From Arthrobacter sp. ZGTC412 (GTDB lineage Bacteria > Actinomycetota > Actinomycetes > Actinomycetales > Micrococcaceae): a stretch of DNA of 64,000 nucleotides. Below are positions 32,676-41,363 of this stretch, piece after piece. The notes beneath the pieces were generated by a model that was given only the letters and a program-made list of their open reading frames with translations, was not told the origin of the DNA and ran no database searches. Numbering within the stretch: the first letter of the stretch is position 1; each line of letters starts with the position of its first letter. The position numbers and the translations under genes were made by a program. The stretch spans positions 56,357 to 120,356 of the forward strand of contig NZ_PJII01000014.1 of assembly GCF_002929215.1 (NCBI RefSeq). The letters run 5' to 3'.

Positions 32676-33785
32676 CTACGGCACCGCGAGCTCCCCAATG
32701 CGTCCCTCCCGCAGGGCGGCCCCCACAGCAGCAATGGCGCCGTAATCGGGGAGCAGCACGGACTGGCCGGCAATGAATCCGGGTCCGGCCGTTGGCAGGG
32801 TCATGGTGCCGATCGCTTTCGCGTTAAGGTTGCGCAGGCTGTAGGCGAGGATGGCGGCCTGTACCGGGTTGAAGCCCTTGTTCACGGTGAGGCAGCAGGA
32901 GGCGAAGTTCACCAGGCTCCGCACGGCTGTGACGTCGTTGAGGGCACGGGCGGCAGTGAGGCGGGCGAGGACAGCGCGGAGCAGGATCTGCTGGTTGCGC
33001 ACCCGCTGCAAGTCGCCGTCGACGAACGCGTACCGCTCCCGGGAGAATTCCAGCGCAGCCTGGCCGTTCAGGTGGTTTACGCCGGGACCGAAGACATGCC
33101 CGGTATCGTGCGTGGACTGAAACGGGACCGGGACGTTGACGTCAATGCCGCCCAGCCCGTCCACCAGAAGCTTGAAACCGCCGAAGTCCAGCATCAGGGT
33201 GTGGTCGATGGTGATACCGAACAACTGCTGCACCGTCTGGGTGGTCATGTCGATACCGCCGTACTGCAGCCCTGCGTTGATCTTCCCTCCACCGAAGCCG
33301 GGGATGTCCACCCACATGTCCCTGTTCATGGACACGATGTACAGGGACCGGCGGTGAGCCGGGACGTGGACCAGCATCAGCACGTCTGAACGCTGGTCCA
33401 TGGGTTTGCCGGTGGCATCCGTGTGGGCTGCCGCGTCTTTAGCGATGCCGCGCATGTCGCTGCCGATGACCAGCACGTTCATGGCAACGGCAGGGTGTTG
33501 CGGAATGGGTGGAGGAGGCGGAACCGGCGGCGCAGTTTTGGAAGGTGTTTCAGTGGGCGTGGGCGTGGGCGAGGGCGTGGGGGTTTCGCTTTGCGTTGCA
33601 GCAGGCTGAGCGGCCTCTCTGCCCGCGCGGTCGAGGCTGTGGACCGCGACGACGCCAACCGCCACGAGGACCAGCGCCAGCAGTGCCGCAATCCAGCGCC
33701 GCCGCCCGTGTGCCACCCAACCAAGACTGCGCGGGTGGGGGCCGGAGGGGCTGGTGCCGGGTTCAAAACCGCCTGGCGTGCTCAC
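32676..33785 (-). CDS. LytR-CpsA-Psr (LCP) family wall-polymer ligase
   Basis: A 369-residue membrane-anchored protein. The N-terminal transmembrane segment is about 32-48, then a long Pro/Thr-rich extracellular linker (PTPSPTPTPTETPSK) and the LCP domain from about 100. Visible motifs: NVLVIGSDMRG, DQRSDVLMLVHVPAHRR, IVSMNRDMWVDI, KINAGLQYGG and ALEFSRERY. LCP proteins transfer lipid-linked glycopolymers (teichoic acid, arabinogalactan or similar) onto peptidoglycan. It may act with the glycan operon at 53678-59468. It is downstream of the LMW phosphatase gene on the same strand, a 137-bp gap apart. Confidence 0.92.
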   Translation of the reverse strand: MSTPGGFEPGTSPSGPHPRSLGWVAHGRRRWIAALLALVLVAVGVVAVHSLDRAGREAAQPAATQSETPTPSPTPTPTETPSKTAPPVPPPPPIPQHPAVAMNVLVIGSDMRGIAKDAAAHTDATGKPMDQRSDVLMLVHVPAHRRSLYIVSMNRDMWVDIPGFGGGKINAGLQYGGIDMTTQTVQQLFGITIDHTLMLDFGGFKLLVDGLGGIDVNVPVPFQSTHDTGHVFGPGVNHLNGQAALEFSRERYAFVDGDLQRVRNQQILLRAVLARLTAARALNDVTAVRSLVNFASCCLTVNKGFNPVQAAILAYSLRNLNAKAIGTMTLPTAGPGFIAGQSVLLPDYGAIAAVGAALREGRIGELAVP

Positions 33786-33922
33786 TGTGCCTCACCTCAT
33801 TGTGGGGATGGTGGGATCAGTGTCCACCTGCCGGGCCCTCCCTGGCTACAGACGTATCCAAACTGTCACCGGCGAGCCGCAGTCGAATGCGTTTGCGAGG
33901 TGCCGGGCCCGTCGTGCCGCTG

Positions 33923-34585
33923 CTACAGCGACCCCGCACGTGTCCCGCGAGCGGGAGCGTTGAGGCGTGCGTGGCGCAGGATGGACACGATCGCGGGCGC
34001 GAGTTCGTCCTCCATCTGCCGGTACACCTCGGGCGCCCGGCGGTAGGGGTCGATTATGTCGTTTTCGGACGAGTCAGCAGGCAGCGTAAGGTGCCGCACC
34101 GCGGCAGCCCTCGCCGGCAAGCCCCGCCAGAAAGTTTGGTTGGCTGCCAGCGGATCGCCGTCGTGGGACGCTCCTGCCGCAGGTTCCTTGCTTTCGGAAG
34201 CGGCAGCCCGCTCGTCCAGGACGTCAAGCATCCGGGCGAATTCGCGGATGGTGAAGGTCCGTTTGAGGAAGGAGGCGTCCAGCTGCAGGACTTCACCGCG
34301 GTGGCCGGAGGTCATGGTGAGCACCAGGTCCACGCCGCGCAGGATTTTTGGCGTCAGTTGGCGGGCGGCGAAGTTCTCGGGGTCACCGCCGAACGTGCTC
34401 ACGATGTCCGCGGAGATCGGCTGCATGGGGTCGCCCACCATGGCCCGCGTCCCTGCACTGGCCACCTCGAAACCGCCCGGCAGCACCTGGTTGAGCCCCG
34501 CCTGCAGCAGCCGTTCGGCCACGGGGGACCGGCAGATGTTGCCCGTGCAGACGGTCAGGATTCTTACTGGTGCGGGTGAGTCCAA
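33923..34585 (-). CDS. Low-molecular-weight protein-tyrosine phosphatase
   Basis: A 220-residue phosphatase. The P-loop VCTGNICRSPVAE (Cys-x5-Arg) is at residues 12-24, and the general-acid Asp lies in DIIDPYRRAPEVY near the C-terminus. It is longer than the usual 150-160 because of a central insert (about 125-155, Ala/Asp/Ser-rich). A TTG at 34585 begins the frame, and no better start was seen. Such enzymes dephosphorylate tyrosine kinases controlling polysaccharide synthesis. The LCP gene immediately downstream supports that context. Confidence 0.88.
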   Translation of the reverse strand: MDSPAPVRILTVCTGNICRSPVAERLLQAGLNQVLPGGFEVASAGTRAMVGDPMQPISADIVSTFGGDPENFAARQLTPKILRGVDLVLTMTSGHRGEVLQLDASFLKRTFTIREFARMLDVLDERAAASESKEPAAGASHDGDPLAANQTFWRGLPARAAAVRHLTLPADSSENDIIDPYRRAPEVYRQMEDELAPAIVSILRHARLNAPARGTRAGSL

Positions 34586-34666
34586 GGGAGATTTCTCTTT
34601 CCAGCCGGTGCGTCCGTGCTTTTCAACTTAACACGCCAGGGCCCGATGGCGGCCGCCCCACCCCGC

Positions 34667-34716
34667 ACGCTCTATCACCTTCCGCGGGTTTTTGGGGAAG
34701 GCTCTATCACCTTTCC
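34667..34716 (+). repeat. Two units of the 32-bp repeat family
   Basis: Units starting ACGCTCTATCACCTTCC (34667) and AGGCTCTATCACCTTTCC (34699) are exactly 32 bases apart, in the gap before the FAD monooxygenase gene. They are the clearest intergenic match to the insertion inside the dipeptidase gene at 60106. Confidence 0.8.
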
Positions 34717-34733
34717 CAAAGGGGCACGATGAT

Positions 34734-35957
34734 ATGACTGTGGAGAGCCCTATCGAACGGGACTGCGTAATTGCCGGCGGCGGCCCGGCAGGGATGGTGC
34801 TCGGGTACCTGCTTGCGCGCCGCGGCCTGCGTGTGACCGTGCTGGAGAAGCACGGGGACTTCCTGCGCGACTTCCGCGGTGACACCGTGCATCCATCCAC
34901 TGTGACCCTGCTGGGGGAGCTCGGGCTGCGGGAAAGGTTCCTTGAACTGCCCCTGACGAGGTTATCCACGCTGGACGCAGTGGTGGACGGCCAGCGCATC
35001 ACCATTGTCGACTTTGCCACCCTTCCGCGTCCCGACAACTTCCTCGTCTTCGCGCCGCAGTGGGACTTCCTGAACTTCCTTGCCCGCGAGGCGTCGGCAT
35101 TCCCCACCTTCGAGCTGCGCATGCTCACCGAAGCCACCGGCCTCATCATAGAAGAGGGCCGGGTGTGCGGGGTCCGCACCGGCACGTCCGACGGCGGACT
35201 GGAGATCCGCGCGACGCTCACCGTCGCTGCCGACGGACGCGCTTCGGTCCTGCGCGCGGCTGCGGGGATGGATCCCGAGGATTTCGGCGTGCCGATTGAC
35301 GTGCTGTGGTTCAACCTGCCGAAGCCGCCGGACCCTCCGCCCCCAACCCTCGGATACATCTCGGCGCAAGGGATGGTCCTCACTATTGACCGTGGTGACA
35401 GGTACCAGTCGGGCATGGTCATCCCGAAAGGCGGCTTCGACGACCTTCGAGCTGCGGGGATCGGCGCCCTTCAAACGCGCATCACCGCCGCTGCGCCCTT
35501 TCTCCACCCGGTAGTCAGCACCCTGGTGGACTGGGACCAAATTAGGATCCTGTCAGTCCAGATCAACCGGCTCCGACGCTGGTACCGTCCCGGATTCATT
35601 GCCATCGGAGACGCTGCCCATGCGATGTCCCCGATGTTCGGCGTCGGTGTGAACTTCGCGATTCAGGACGCCGTCGCCCTGTCCAACGCGATCGCGGAGG
35701 ACCTCGCAACGGGAGCGGTCGCTACTGAAAAACTCGCGGGCGTACAACGGAGACGCGAGACGCCCGTGCGGATCATGCAAAGGCTTCAGCGCAACGGACA
35801 CAAGGCGCTGGCCAGGGCCACCGCCGGCCGCCGCATCGCGCCCCGCTGGCTCGTGGTGCTTCTACGGGCCGCCTCGCCGCTGCTGCGTCCGGTCACAGCC
35901 CGTTTCGTTGGGATTGGAGTCCGGCCCGAACACGTCAACGGCGGAATCAAAGGGTAG
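34734..35957 (+). CDS. FAD-dependent aromatic monooxygenase-like protein
   Basis: A 407-residue flavoprotein of the PHBH group. The dinucleotide fold is DCVIAGGGPAGMVLGYLLARR (split: VIAGGGPAGMVLG), with RGDTVHPSTVTLL, the second nucleotide motif LTVAADGRAS and the FAD-ribityl motif FIAIGDAAHAMSPMFGVGVN. It is predicted to hydroxylate an aromatic or similar substrate with NAD(P)H and O2. The substrate is unknown. ATG 34734 follows AAAGGGGCACGATGAT. The repeat element sits immediately upstream, so any promoter lies within or before it. The last 11 bases overlap the opposing DUF305 gene. Confidence 0.9.
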   Translation: MTVESPIERDCVIAGGGPAGMVLGYLLARRGLRVTVLEKHGDFLRDFRGDTVHPSTVTLLGELGLRERFLELPLTRLSTLDAVVDGQRITIVDFATLPRPDNFLVFAPQWDFLNFLAREASAFPTFELRMLTEATGLIIEEGRVCGVRTGTSDGGLEIRATLTVAADGRASVLRAAAGMDPEDFGVPIDVLWFNLPKPPDPPPPTLGYISAQGMVLTIDRGDRYQSGMVIPKGGFDDLRAAGIGALQTRITAAAPFLHPVVSTLVDWDQIRILSVQINRLRRWYRPGFIAIGDAAHAMSPMFGVGVNFAIQDAVALSNAIAEDLATGAVATEKLAGVQRRRETPVRIMQRLQRNGHKALARATAGRRIAPRWLVVLLRAASPLLRPVTARFVGIGVRPEHVNGGIKG

Positions 35958-36555
35958 CCAGGAGTTGCTTAATCTCGGCGATCTCCGCTTTCTGGGCCGA
36001 GACGATGTCGCGGGAGAGCTGGACGGTTCCGGGGTGCTTGCCCGCACCGATCTCCTCCTGGGCCATGGCGATGGCGCCTTCGTGATGCCCGATCATCTGC
36101 CCAAGGAAGAGCCGGACAGCGTCCGCTCCCTGCGCAGCCTTGAGCTTGTTAATGCCGTCGGCGTCTACCATGCCGGACATGCCGTGGCCGGAGTGGTCCG
36201 ACATCATGGTGGGCACATTCCAGCTCTTGAGCCACAGGGCCATTGTTTCGATTTCCGGTGCCTGCGCATCCTTGATCCTGGTGGCCAAGGCGGTGACCTC
36301 CGCAGGGATATCGGGCTTGGCAAGGATGATGTCACTCATCTCCACGGCCTGATCATGGTGCGGAATCATCATCTGGGAAAACATGATGTCAGCCTGGTTA
36401 TGGTCGGCATTGGCATCTGGCATCATGCTGGACACGGGGCCGGAGCTGCCATGGTTCATCGGCATGTTGTTTCCGGAGTCCGCGGCGCACCCGGCCAGGC
36501 CGAGCGAGGCTGCGAGGGTCGCAGCGAGGGTAAGCGTTTTGATCTTGGTATTCAT
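35947..36555 (-). CDS. DUF305 lipoprotein of a copper operon
   Basis: A 202-residue exported protein. The lipobox is SLGLAGCAAD (Cys about 20), followed by Met/His-rich NNMPMNHGSS. Two ferritin-like half-repeats each carry a His/Met cluster: MFSQMMIPHHDQAVEMSD and FLGQMIGHHEGAIAMAQ. A further SDHSGHGMSGM lies between. The family (DUF305, CopM-like) binds copper outside the cell. ATG 36555 was chosen for GAAGGACAAACC upstream. It lies 62 bases after the CopB gene on the same strand, so it is probably part of the same copper-induced transcript. Confidence 0.9.
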   Translation of the reverse strand: MNTKIKTLTLAATLAASLGLAGCAADSGNNMPMNHGSSGPVSSMMPDANADHNQADIMFSQMMIPHHDQAVEMSDIILAKPDIPAEVTALATRIKDAQAPEIETMALWLKSWNVPTMMSDHSGHGMSGMVDADGINKLKAAQGADAVRLFLGQMIGHHEGAIAMAQEEIGAGKHPGTVQLSRDIVSAQKAEIAEIKQLLATL

Positions 36556-36617
36556 GGTTTGTCCTTCAGGGAAGTAGTTGAACTGGGCCAGTGGTGGCGT
36601 GGGGCAGCGGGCAGACG

Positions 36618-38744
36618 TCAACGTACTTCGGACGGGTTGAGCTTCAGCCGGCGCAGCAGCTGGGCGTTCAAAGCCACCACGATAGTGGACGCGGACATCA
36701 GCACGGCGCCGGCGGCGGGTGAAAGCACCACGCCGGCGAAAGCCAGTACACCGGCCGCCAGCGGCACGGACAGGATGTTGTAGCCCGTGGCCCACACCAG
36801 GTTCTGCCACATCTTGCGGTAGCTGGCCCGGGACAGGTCCACCATGGACAGCACGGCGCGCGGGTCGTTTCCTGCAAGCACCACACCGGCCGATTCCATG
36901 GCAACGTCCGTGCCTGCACCAATCGCGATGCCCACCTCGGCGCGGGCCAGCGCGGGCGAGTCGTTGACGCCGTCGCCCACCATGGCCACCTTCAGGCCGC
37001 GCGCCTGCAGCTCAGCCACCTTCTTGTCCTTGTCCGCCGGCAGGACCTCGGCGAACACCTCGTCAATATGCAGGTCGGCAGCCACAGCCTGCGCCACCTG
37101 CCGGGCGTCGCCGGTGATCATGCCCACCTTCACGCCGCGGTCCTGCAGGGCGGCAACCGCCTGGCGCGACTCTGCCCGCACCGTGTCCTCAAGGCTGACA
37201 GCCCCCAGCACGCGCCCGTCGGCGTCGATAACGTGCAGGACTGCGGCGCCGCGCTCCATCCAGCCGCGGGTCGTGCCTGCCAGGGCAAGAGGTTCGACGG
37301 CGCCGAGCTCGCGCAGGAGCGCGGGCCCGCCTACGTGCACCGTGCGGCCGTCGACGGAAGCCCTGACGCCGCGGCCGGTAAGGGAACTGAACCCAGCGAC
37401 GGCGGGCAGCGGCAGGTTCCGCTCCCTGGCTGCGCGCACGATGGCCCGCGCCACGGGGTGCTCACTGTCCGACTCTACGGCGGCGGCCAGTGCCAGCAAC
37501 TCTGCGGCCTCCACGCCGGGTGCTGACGCCACGTCCTTCAACTCCGGTGCGCCGGTAGTAAGCGTGCCGGTCTTGTCGAACAGAACCACGTCCACCGTGC
37601 GCATCCGCTCCAAAGCCATCCGGTTCTTGATCAGGACCCCGGCGCGTGCGGCCTGCTCCGTGGAGATGGCGATGACCAGCGGAATTGCCAAACCCAGCGC
37701 GTGCGGGCAGGCGATCACCAGGACGGTGACAGTACGGGTCACAGCCTCCGGAATACTGCCCAAAAGTGTCCACACCATAAAGGTGAGCACGCCTGCGCCG
37801 GCAGCGAAGTAGAACAGGAACGCTGCGGCGCGGTCGGCCAGGGCCTGCGCCCGCGACGAGGATGCCTGTGCTTCGGCCACCAGGCGCTGGATGCCGGCTA
37901 AAGCAGTGTCGTCGCCCACCGCATCCACCCGGACCCGGACGCTGTTGTCCGTGGCGACCGTTCCAGCCACCACGGCATCGCCGGGGCCCCGCAGTACCGT
38001 CTTGGATTCGCCGGTGATCATCGACTCGTCGAACTCGGCCTGCCCTTCCACTACCGTGCCGTCGGCCGGCATGCGGGCACCGGAGCGCACCAGGACCAGG
38101 TCTGCGGGGCGGAGTTCGGCGACGGGCACGGTTTCGGTTCCGCTGTCCGTGATGCGCTCGGCTTCATCGGGGAGCAGGGCGGCGAGGGCATCGAGTGCGC
38201 CCCGCGCGGAACCCAGCGCCCGCATCTCGATCCAGTGGCCCAGCAGCATGATGGCCACCAGGAGGGCCAATTCCCACCAGAAGTCCAGGTCGAAACCGCC
38301 CAGGCCGAGGCTGGTGACCCAGGACGCCGCGAACGCCACCGTGATGGCCATGGCGATGAGGAGCATCATTCCCGGCCGGCGGTTCTTCAGCTCCTGCAGC
38401 CCGCCCTTGAGGAACGGCTGGCCGCCGTAGAGGAAGATCACCGTGCCCAGGACGGGCGGGATCCAGGTGGAGCCGGGGAACATCGGGGCCATGTAGCCGA
38501 GGATGTGGCCCACCATGGGGCTGAAGTAGACCACCGGAGCAGACAGCGCCAGCGTGAGCCAGAACCTGTTCCTGAACATGGCCGTGCTGTGTCCGGCGTG
38601 CTGCCCATGGGCGTGGACGGCATGGTCGTCGTCGTGATGCGTGTGCTGCGCGGCCAAAGCAGCCCCCGCTTCGGTGAGGGTGGCACCTGGCGAGCTTTCG
38701 TCGTCGTGATGGTGCGTGTTGTGTTGGTGCTGATGGTCCTGCAT
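36618..38744 (-). CDS. Copper-exporting P1B-type ATPase, CopB-like
   Basis: A 708-residue membrane pump. The N-terminus is His-rich and lacks a CxxC domain (DHQHQHNTHHHDD, HTHHDDDHAVHAHGQHAGH). The metal-transport motif is CPH (VIACPHALGLAIPLV), the P1B-3 (CopB) signature rather than CPC. ATPase motifs: ITGESK, DKTGTLTTG, and VGDGVNDSPALARA. It exports Cu(I)/Cu(II) using ATP. ATG 38744 follows AAGGAGGAACCT. It is the second gene behind a CsoR-like palindrome, after the small Cys protein and before the DUF305 lipoprotein. Confidence 0.95.
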   Translation of the reverse strand: MQDHQHQHNTHHHDDESSPGATLTEAGAALAAQHTHHDDDHAVHAHGQHAGHSTAMFRNRFWLTLALSAPVVYFSPMVGHILGYMAPMFPGSTWIPPVLGTVIFLYGGQPFLKGGLQELKNRRPGMMLLIAMAITVAFAASWVTSLGLGGFDLDFWWELALLVAIMLLGHWIEMRALGSARGALDALAALLPDEAERITDSGTETVPVAELRPADLVLVRSGARMPADGTVVEGQAEFDESMITGESKTVLRGPGDAVVAGTVATDNSVRVRVDAVGDDTALAGIQRLVAEAQASSSRAQALADRAAAFLFYFAAGAGVLTFMVWTLLGSIPEAVTRTVTVLVIACPHALGLAIPLVIAISTEQAARAGVLIKNRMALERMRTVDVVLFDKTGTLTTGAPELKDVASAPGVEAAELLALAAAVESDSEHPVARAIVRAARERNLPLPAVAGFSSLTGRGVRASVDGRTVHVGGPALLRELGAVEPLALAGTTRGWMERGAAVLHVIDADGRVLGAVSLEDTVRAESRQAVAALQDRGVKVGMITGDARQVAQAVAADLHIDEVFAEVLPADKDKKVAELQARGLKVAMVGDGVNDSPALARAEVGIAIGAGTDVAMESAGVVLAGNDPRAVLSMVDLSRASYRKMWQNLVWATGYNILSVPLAAGVLAFAGVVLSPAAGAVLMSASTIVVALNAQLLRRLKLNPSEVR

Positions 38745-38812
38745 AGGTTCCTCCTTGGAGGACGGCCGCGGCATTGGAGCCCGGCGCGAAAGGTGAGAGA
38801 GGGTTGCCCGAT

Positions 38813-38983
38813 TTAGTGCAAAAGGTGAGAGAGCGTCTGGGAGTGGGTGCCGACGTCGGACGTTGTGACGTCGGGAATTACGACGGCGGGTAGTACCTCG
38901 CCTGCCTTGGCCGACGGCGGGCAGCAGCTGCAGCCGGCAGCGGAGGCCAGGGGGAGGGTGGTGCGATTTTCGATCTCAGGCAT
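38813..38983 (-). CDS. 56-residue Cys-containing protein, copper operon leader gene
   Basis: A short protein with the motif AAGCSCCPPSAKAGEVLPA (three Cys within four residues) that could bind Cu(I), and a C-terminal SHLLH. There is no signal peptide. ATG 38983 is preferred (GGAAACTGAC before it). An in-frame ATG at 38995 abuts AAGGA too closely, and the frame up to 39217 crosses the CsoR-like site. It lies 68 bases before the CopB gene and is presumably co-induced by copper. It may act as a small metallochaperone or sensor. I do not recognise a named family. Confidence 0.65.
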   Translation of the reverse strand: MPEIENRTTLPLASAAGCSCCPPSAKAGEVLPAVVIPDVTTSDVGTHSQTLSHLLH

Positions 38984-39094
38984 GTCAGTTTCCATTCCTT
39001 GGTGAAGGATCAATGGGCGCTGGGGTTGAACGGCTGTAAAAGGCGGTGCGGGGCACCTGCCGGGACATGCCACTTCACTGACAACACCGAAAAT

Positions 39095-39111
39095 ATACCC
39101 CCAGGGGGTAT
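39095..39111. promoter_or_regulatory. CsoR-type copper operator
   Basis: ATACCCCCAGGGGGTAT is a perfect 17-base palindrome, the established GC-tract form bound by CsoR repressors. It lies 112 bases upstream of the 38983 start, ahead of the small Cys protein, CopB and DUF305 genes. No csoR gene is in the window, so the repressor must be encoded elsewhere. Confidence 0.85.
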
Positions 39112-39269
39112 CCAAGTCAAGAGGCCGTGCTCTCCCTGATCCCGTTTTATGAAGCACAGCGGGAGCCGCCGGCCTATCCGAGGTGCCGCATTTTGGCCAT
39201 ACTTGGATGAAAGGCAATGACGCCTTTGCCCGCGCGTGCAGGGCTGGAAGATGGACCGGAGGTGGCTCT

Positions 39270-39944
39270 TTGGCTGAATTGACCGGCCCCTACACGTACT
39301 CAAGTGCTTTAGGGGACAACCAGTGCGTGGCGGGTACGTTCCATGTGGATGTGGACGGCTGGAAGGTACAATGGTCGGACGGCATGTTCCAGCTGCACGG
39401 CTATGAGCGCGGCGAAGTGGTGCCCACCCTGGAGTTGCTGTTCTCACACAAGCACCCGGAGGACAAGCCGCGATGCGAGGAAATCCTGGCGCAGGTTGCC
39501 AGGGCCGGAGGCTACTTCTGCATGTACCACCGGATTATCGACTCCCGCGGCCGGACACGGCGGGTGCTGACCTCCGGCGAGGCCATCGTGGGCGACGCCG
39601 GGAAAGTCACCGCCCTGGAAGGGGTGATGATTGACCTCACCTCCACGCTCCAGCGCGAAACCGAGGAGAAAACCCGCGAAGCGGTAAGGGGAGCGACCTC
39701 TACCCGCAGCGTCATCGACCAGGCGCGGGGAATCCTGATGGGCCAGCTTAAATTGGGTTCAGACGACGCCTTCCAAGTGCTGGTCAGCACCAGCAGCCAC
39801 CGCAACGTCAAGCTGGTGGTGGTGGCAGCCGAGCTGGTGCAACTTGCAAATTCTTCAGCCACAGGCGTCTACCTCGACGCCGCCGTCAAAGCCATCGCCC
39901 ACGACAGCAGGTCGCAGGGAAGCGCCGGGCGGCGGGCCGGGTAG
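39270..39944 (+). CDS. PAS-ANTAR domain RNA-binding regulator
   Basis: A 224-residue protein. The PAS domain (about 15-125) has WKVQWSDGMFQLHGYERGE and FCMYHRIIDSRGRTRRVLTS. The C-terminal ANTAR domain (about 145-200) reads STRSVIDQARGILMGQLKLG with the conserved Ala/Gly positions. ANTAR proteins bind dual-hairpin RNA to prevent termination. No such target was recognised nearby. The start is uncertain: TTG 39270 has GGAGGTGG five bases upstream and is preferred to ATG 39207 or 39183, which have none. It is convergent with the following lipoprotein gene. Confidence 0.8.
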   Translation: MAELTGPYTYSSALGDNQCVAGTFHVDVDGWKVQWSDGMFQLHGYERGEVVPTLELLFSHKHPEDKPRCEEILAQVARAGGYFCMYHRIIDSRGRTRRVLTSGEAIVGDAGKVTALEGVMIDLTSTLQRETEEKTREAVRGATSTRSVIDQARGILMGQLKLGSDDAFQVLVSTSSHRNVKLVVVAAELVQLANSSATGVYLDAAVKAIAHDSRSQGSAGRRAG

Positions 39945-39953
39945 GGCTACGTC

Positions 39954-40586
39954 CTAGGGATGCTCCACCCAGCACGCAAGAATGGTCGTGGACAGCTGGT
40001 AGGCCAGAGCGTTGCGTGTGATGCCGTCCGGCCCCATGTTTTCCGGCAGGTCTGAGGCGTCCACCTGGAGCACAAAACTGTCCTTCTGGAACACCGCTGA
40101 ACCGTCCGCCGTCTCGTAAGCGGGAAACCCCAAATTCGCGAGACCTCCGATGGCCTTCGCATCCGTCGCCAAAGCCTGCTTGGCATTGAAATATTTCAAC
40201 GCGGCCACTTTGGTTCCGGCGTCCTGAACCGAAATTGCCAGATCACCTTCGTCCAGGTGGTAGGTGCAGGTGAAAGTGCTGTCGGCCCAGGTGTTCACCG
40301 TGTGTGGGTCCTGCCTCAGGTCGAGGATCGACGTGAGCCGGTCCATCGGCTGGTCCCCGCATACCATCTTGGCGGCTTCGGTGGGCCCGTCCGTGGAGGC
40401 ACGGGGGGAGGAGGCGCCGCCGTCGTGATGTCCGCCGTTGTGCCCGGCTGATGGCGAGGATGCAGCGGAAGCAGCGCCCGACGGCGGTGTGGGAACCGTA
40501 CCCACGGATCCCACCGCTGCAGCGCAGCCAGAGAGCAGCAGGGACGAGAGCGCCAGAGTCGCCAGCAGTGGAGCGCGATTATTCAC
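39954..40586 (-). CDS. Lipoprotein, function unknown
   Basis: A 210-residue exported lipoprotein: signal LATLALSSLLLSGCAAAV (lipidated Cys about 21), then a Ser/His/Gly-rich linker (AGHNGGHHDGG), and a folded domain from about 70 with three Cys (MVCGDQ, FTCTYH, LACWVEHP). The pattern resembles the DUF3558-type mycobacterial lipoproteins but is not a confident match. GTG 40586 starts the frame. It is the third gene after the CHRD protein and class F sortase, 63 bases from the latter. Confidence 0.75.
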   Translation of the reverse strand: MNNRAPLLATLALSSLLLSGCAAAVGSVGTVPTPPSGAASAASSPSAGHNGGHHDGGASSPRASTDGPTEAAKMVCGDQPMDRLTSILDLRQDPHTVNTWADSTFTCTYHLDEGDLAISVQDAGTKVAALKYFNAKQALATDAKAIGGLANLGFPAYETADGSAVFQKDSFVLQVDASDLPENMGPDGITRNALAYQLSTTILACWVEHP

Positions 40587-40649
40587 GGCTCTTCCGTCCT
40601 GGCCGCTCCCGTGCAGGGATTACGGCCGCTTGTTACGTTCGCGGTTGGG

Positions 40650-41339
40650 TCAGGGTTTGAGCTTCGCGTAAATGACGTAGTTGTCGTCGAAAAGCCCGGT
40701 GGCGGGATCGTAGCCGTCGCACGTGATGAGGCGGAGTTCAGAGCCGGCCGTGTTGCCGTAGACCTCGAGGGTGGGAAAGCTGTCCTTGCTGTACAGGGCT
40801 CCGCGGTCAACGGTGAATACAGCGGTACTTCCGTCAGCACGGGACACGGCGATTTCCATCCCGGGGGCGAGCTTGCGGAGGTTCGCGAAGACACCACCGC
40901 GGCCGTTGGGCGAATTCACGTGGCCCAGCATGACGGATGGTCCGCGTTCGCCGGGCGTGGGGGAGCCGTTGTACCAGCTGGCAGGGGCGCCGTCGCCGTC
41001 GTCCTGCGGCACTTGGAGCGATCCGTTCTCCCGGAGGCCAAGTTTCAGGAGCTCGGTCCGGACGCCGATGGCGGGGATTTCCAGGTTAACGGGCTCGGAC
41101 CGGGACAGGACGGCGGGCTCTGCGGCGGCAGGTGCAGCGGCAGCCGGACCCGACGCCGGAGGTGCCGGCACCGCGGAAGAGGTGGCCGCCGCAGAAGATA
41201 CGGAGGAAGCGGGCGGGGAGCCGGCGTCGGACGTTCCGGTGTCACCGGCGCCACAGCCGCTCAGGGTCAGCAGGAGCAGAACCCCGGCCGCCGTGGAGGC
41301 CCCGATACCTCCGCGGTGGCCGGGGTTCTTTTTTGTCAC
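40650..41339 (-). CDS. Class F sortase
   Basis: A 229-residue membrane or lipid-anchored transpeptidase. The N-terminus is lipoprotein-like (LLLLTLSGCGAGD), followed by an Ala/Pro/Ser-rich spacer. The sortase barrel starts about 85 (VNLEIPAIGVRTELLKLGL). The catalytic residues are visible as VMLGHVNSP (His) and LRLITCDGYD (Cys). The usual Arg is not clearly placed. Class F sortases attach or process surface proteins in actinobacteria. The exact signal is poorly defined. GTG 41339 starts it, 24 bases after the CHRD gene, so the CHRD protein is the obvious substrate candidate. Confidence 0.88.
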   Translation of the reverse strand: MTKKNPGHRGGIGASTAAGVLLLLTLSGCGAGDTGTSDAGSPPASSVSSAAATSSAVPAPPASGPAAAAPAAAEPAVLSRSEPVNLEIPAIGVRTELLKLGLRENGSLQVPQDDGDGAPASWYNGSPTPGERGPSVMLGHVNSPNGRGGVFANLRKLAPGMEIAVSRADGSTAVFTVDRGALYSKDSFPTLEVYGNTAGSELRLITCDGYDPATGLFDDNYVIYAKLKP

Positions 41340-41363
41340 TGTATTGATCCGCTCAGCTTTGAC

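Noticed and set aside
34586-34733. A promoter-borne small gene before the FAD monooxygenase gene
   Set aside because: The region is filled by the two-unit repeat, and no frame has a ribosome site.
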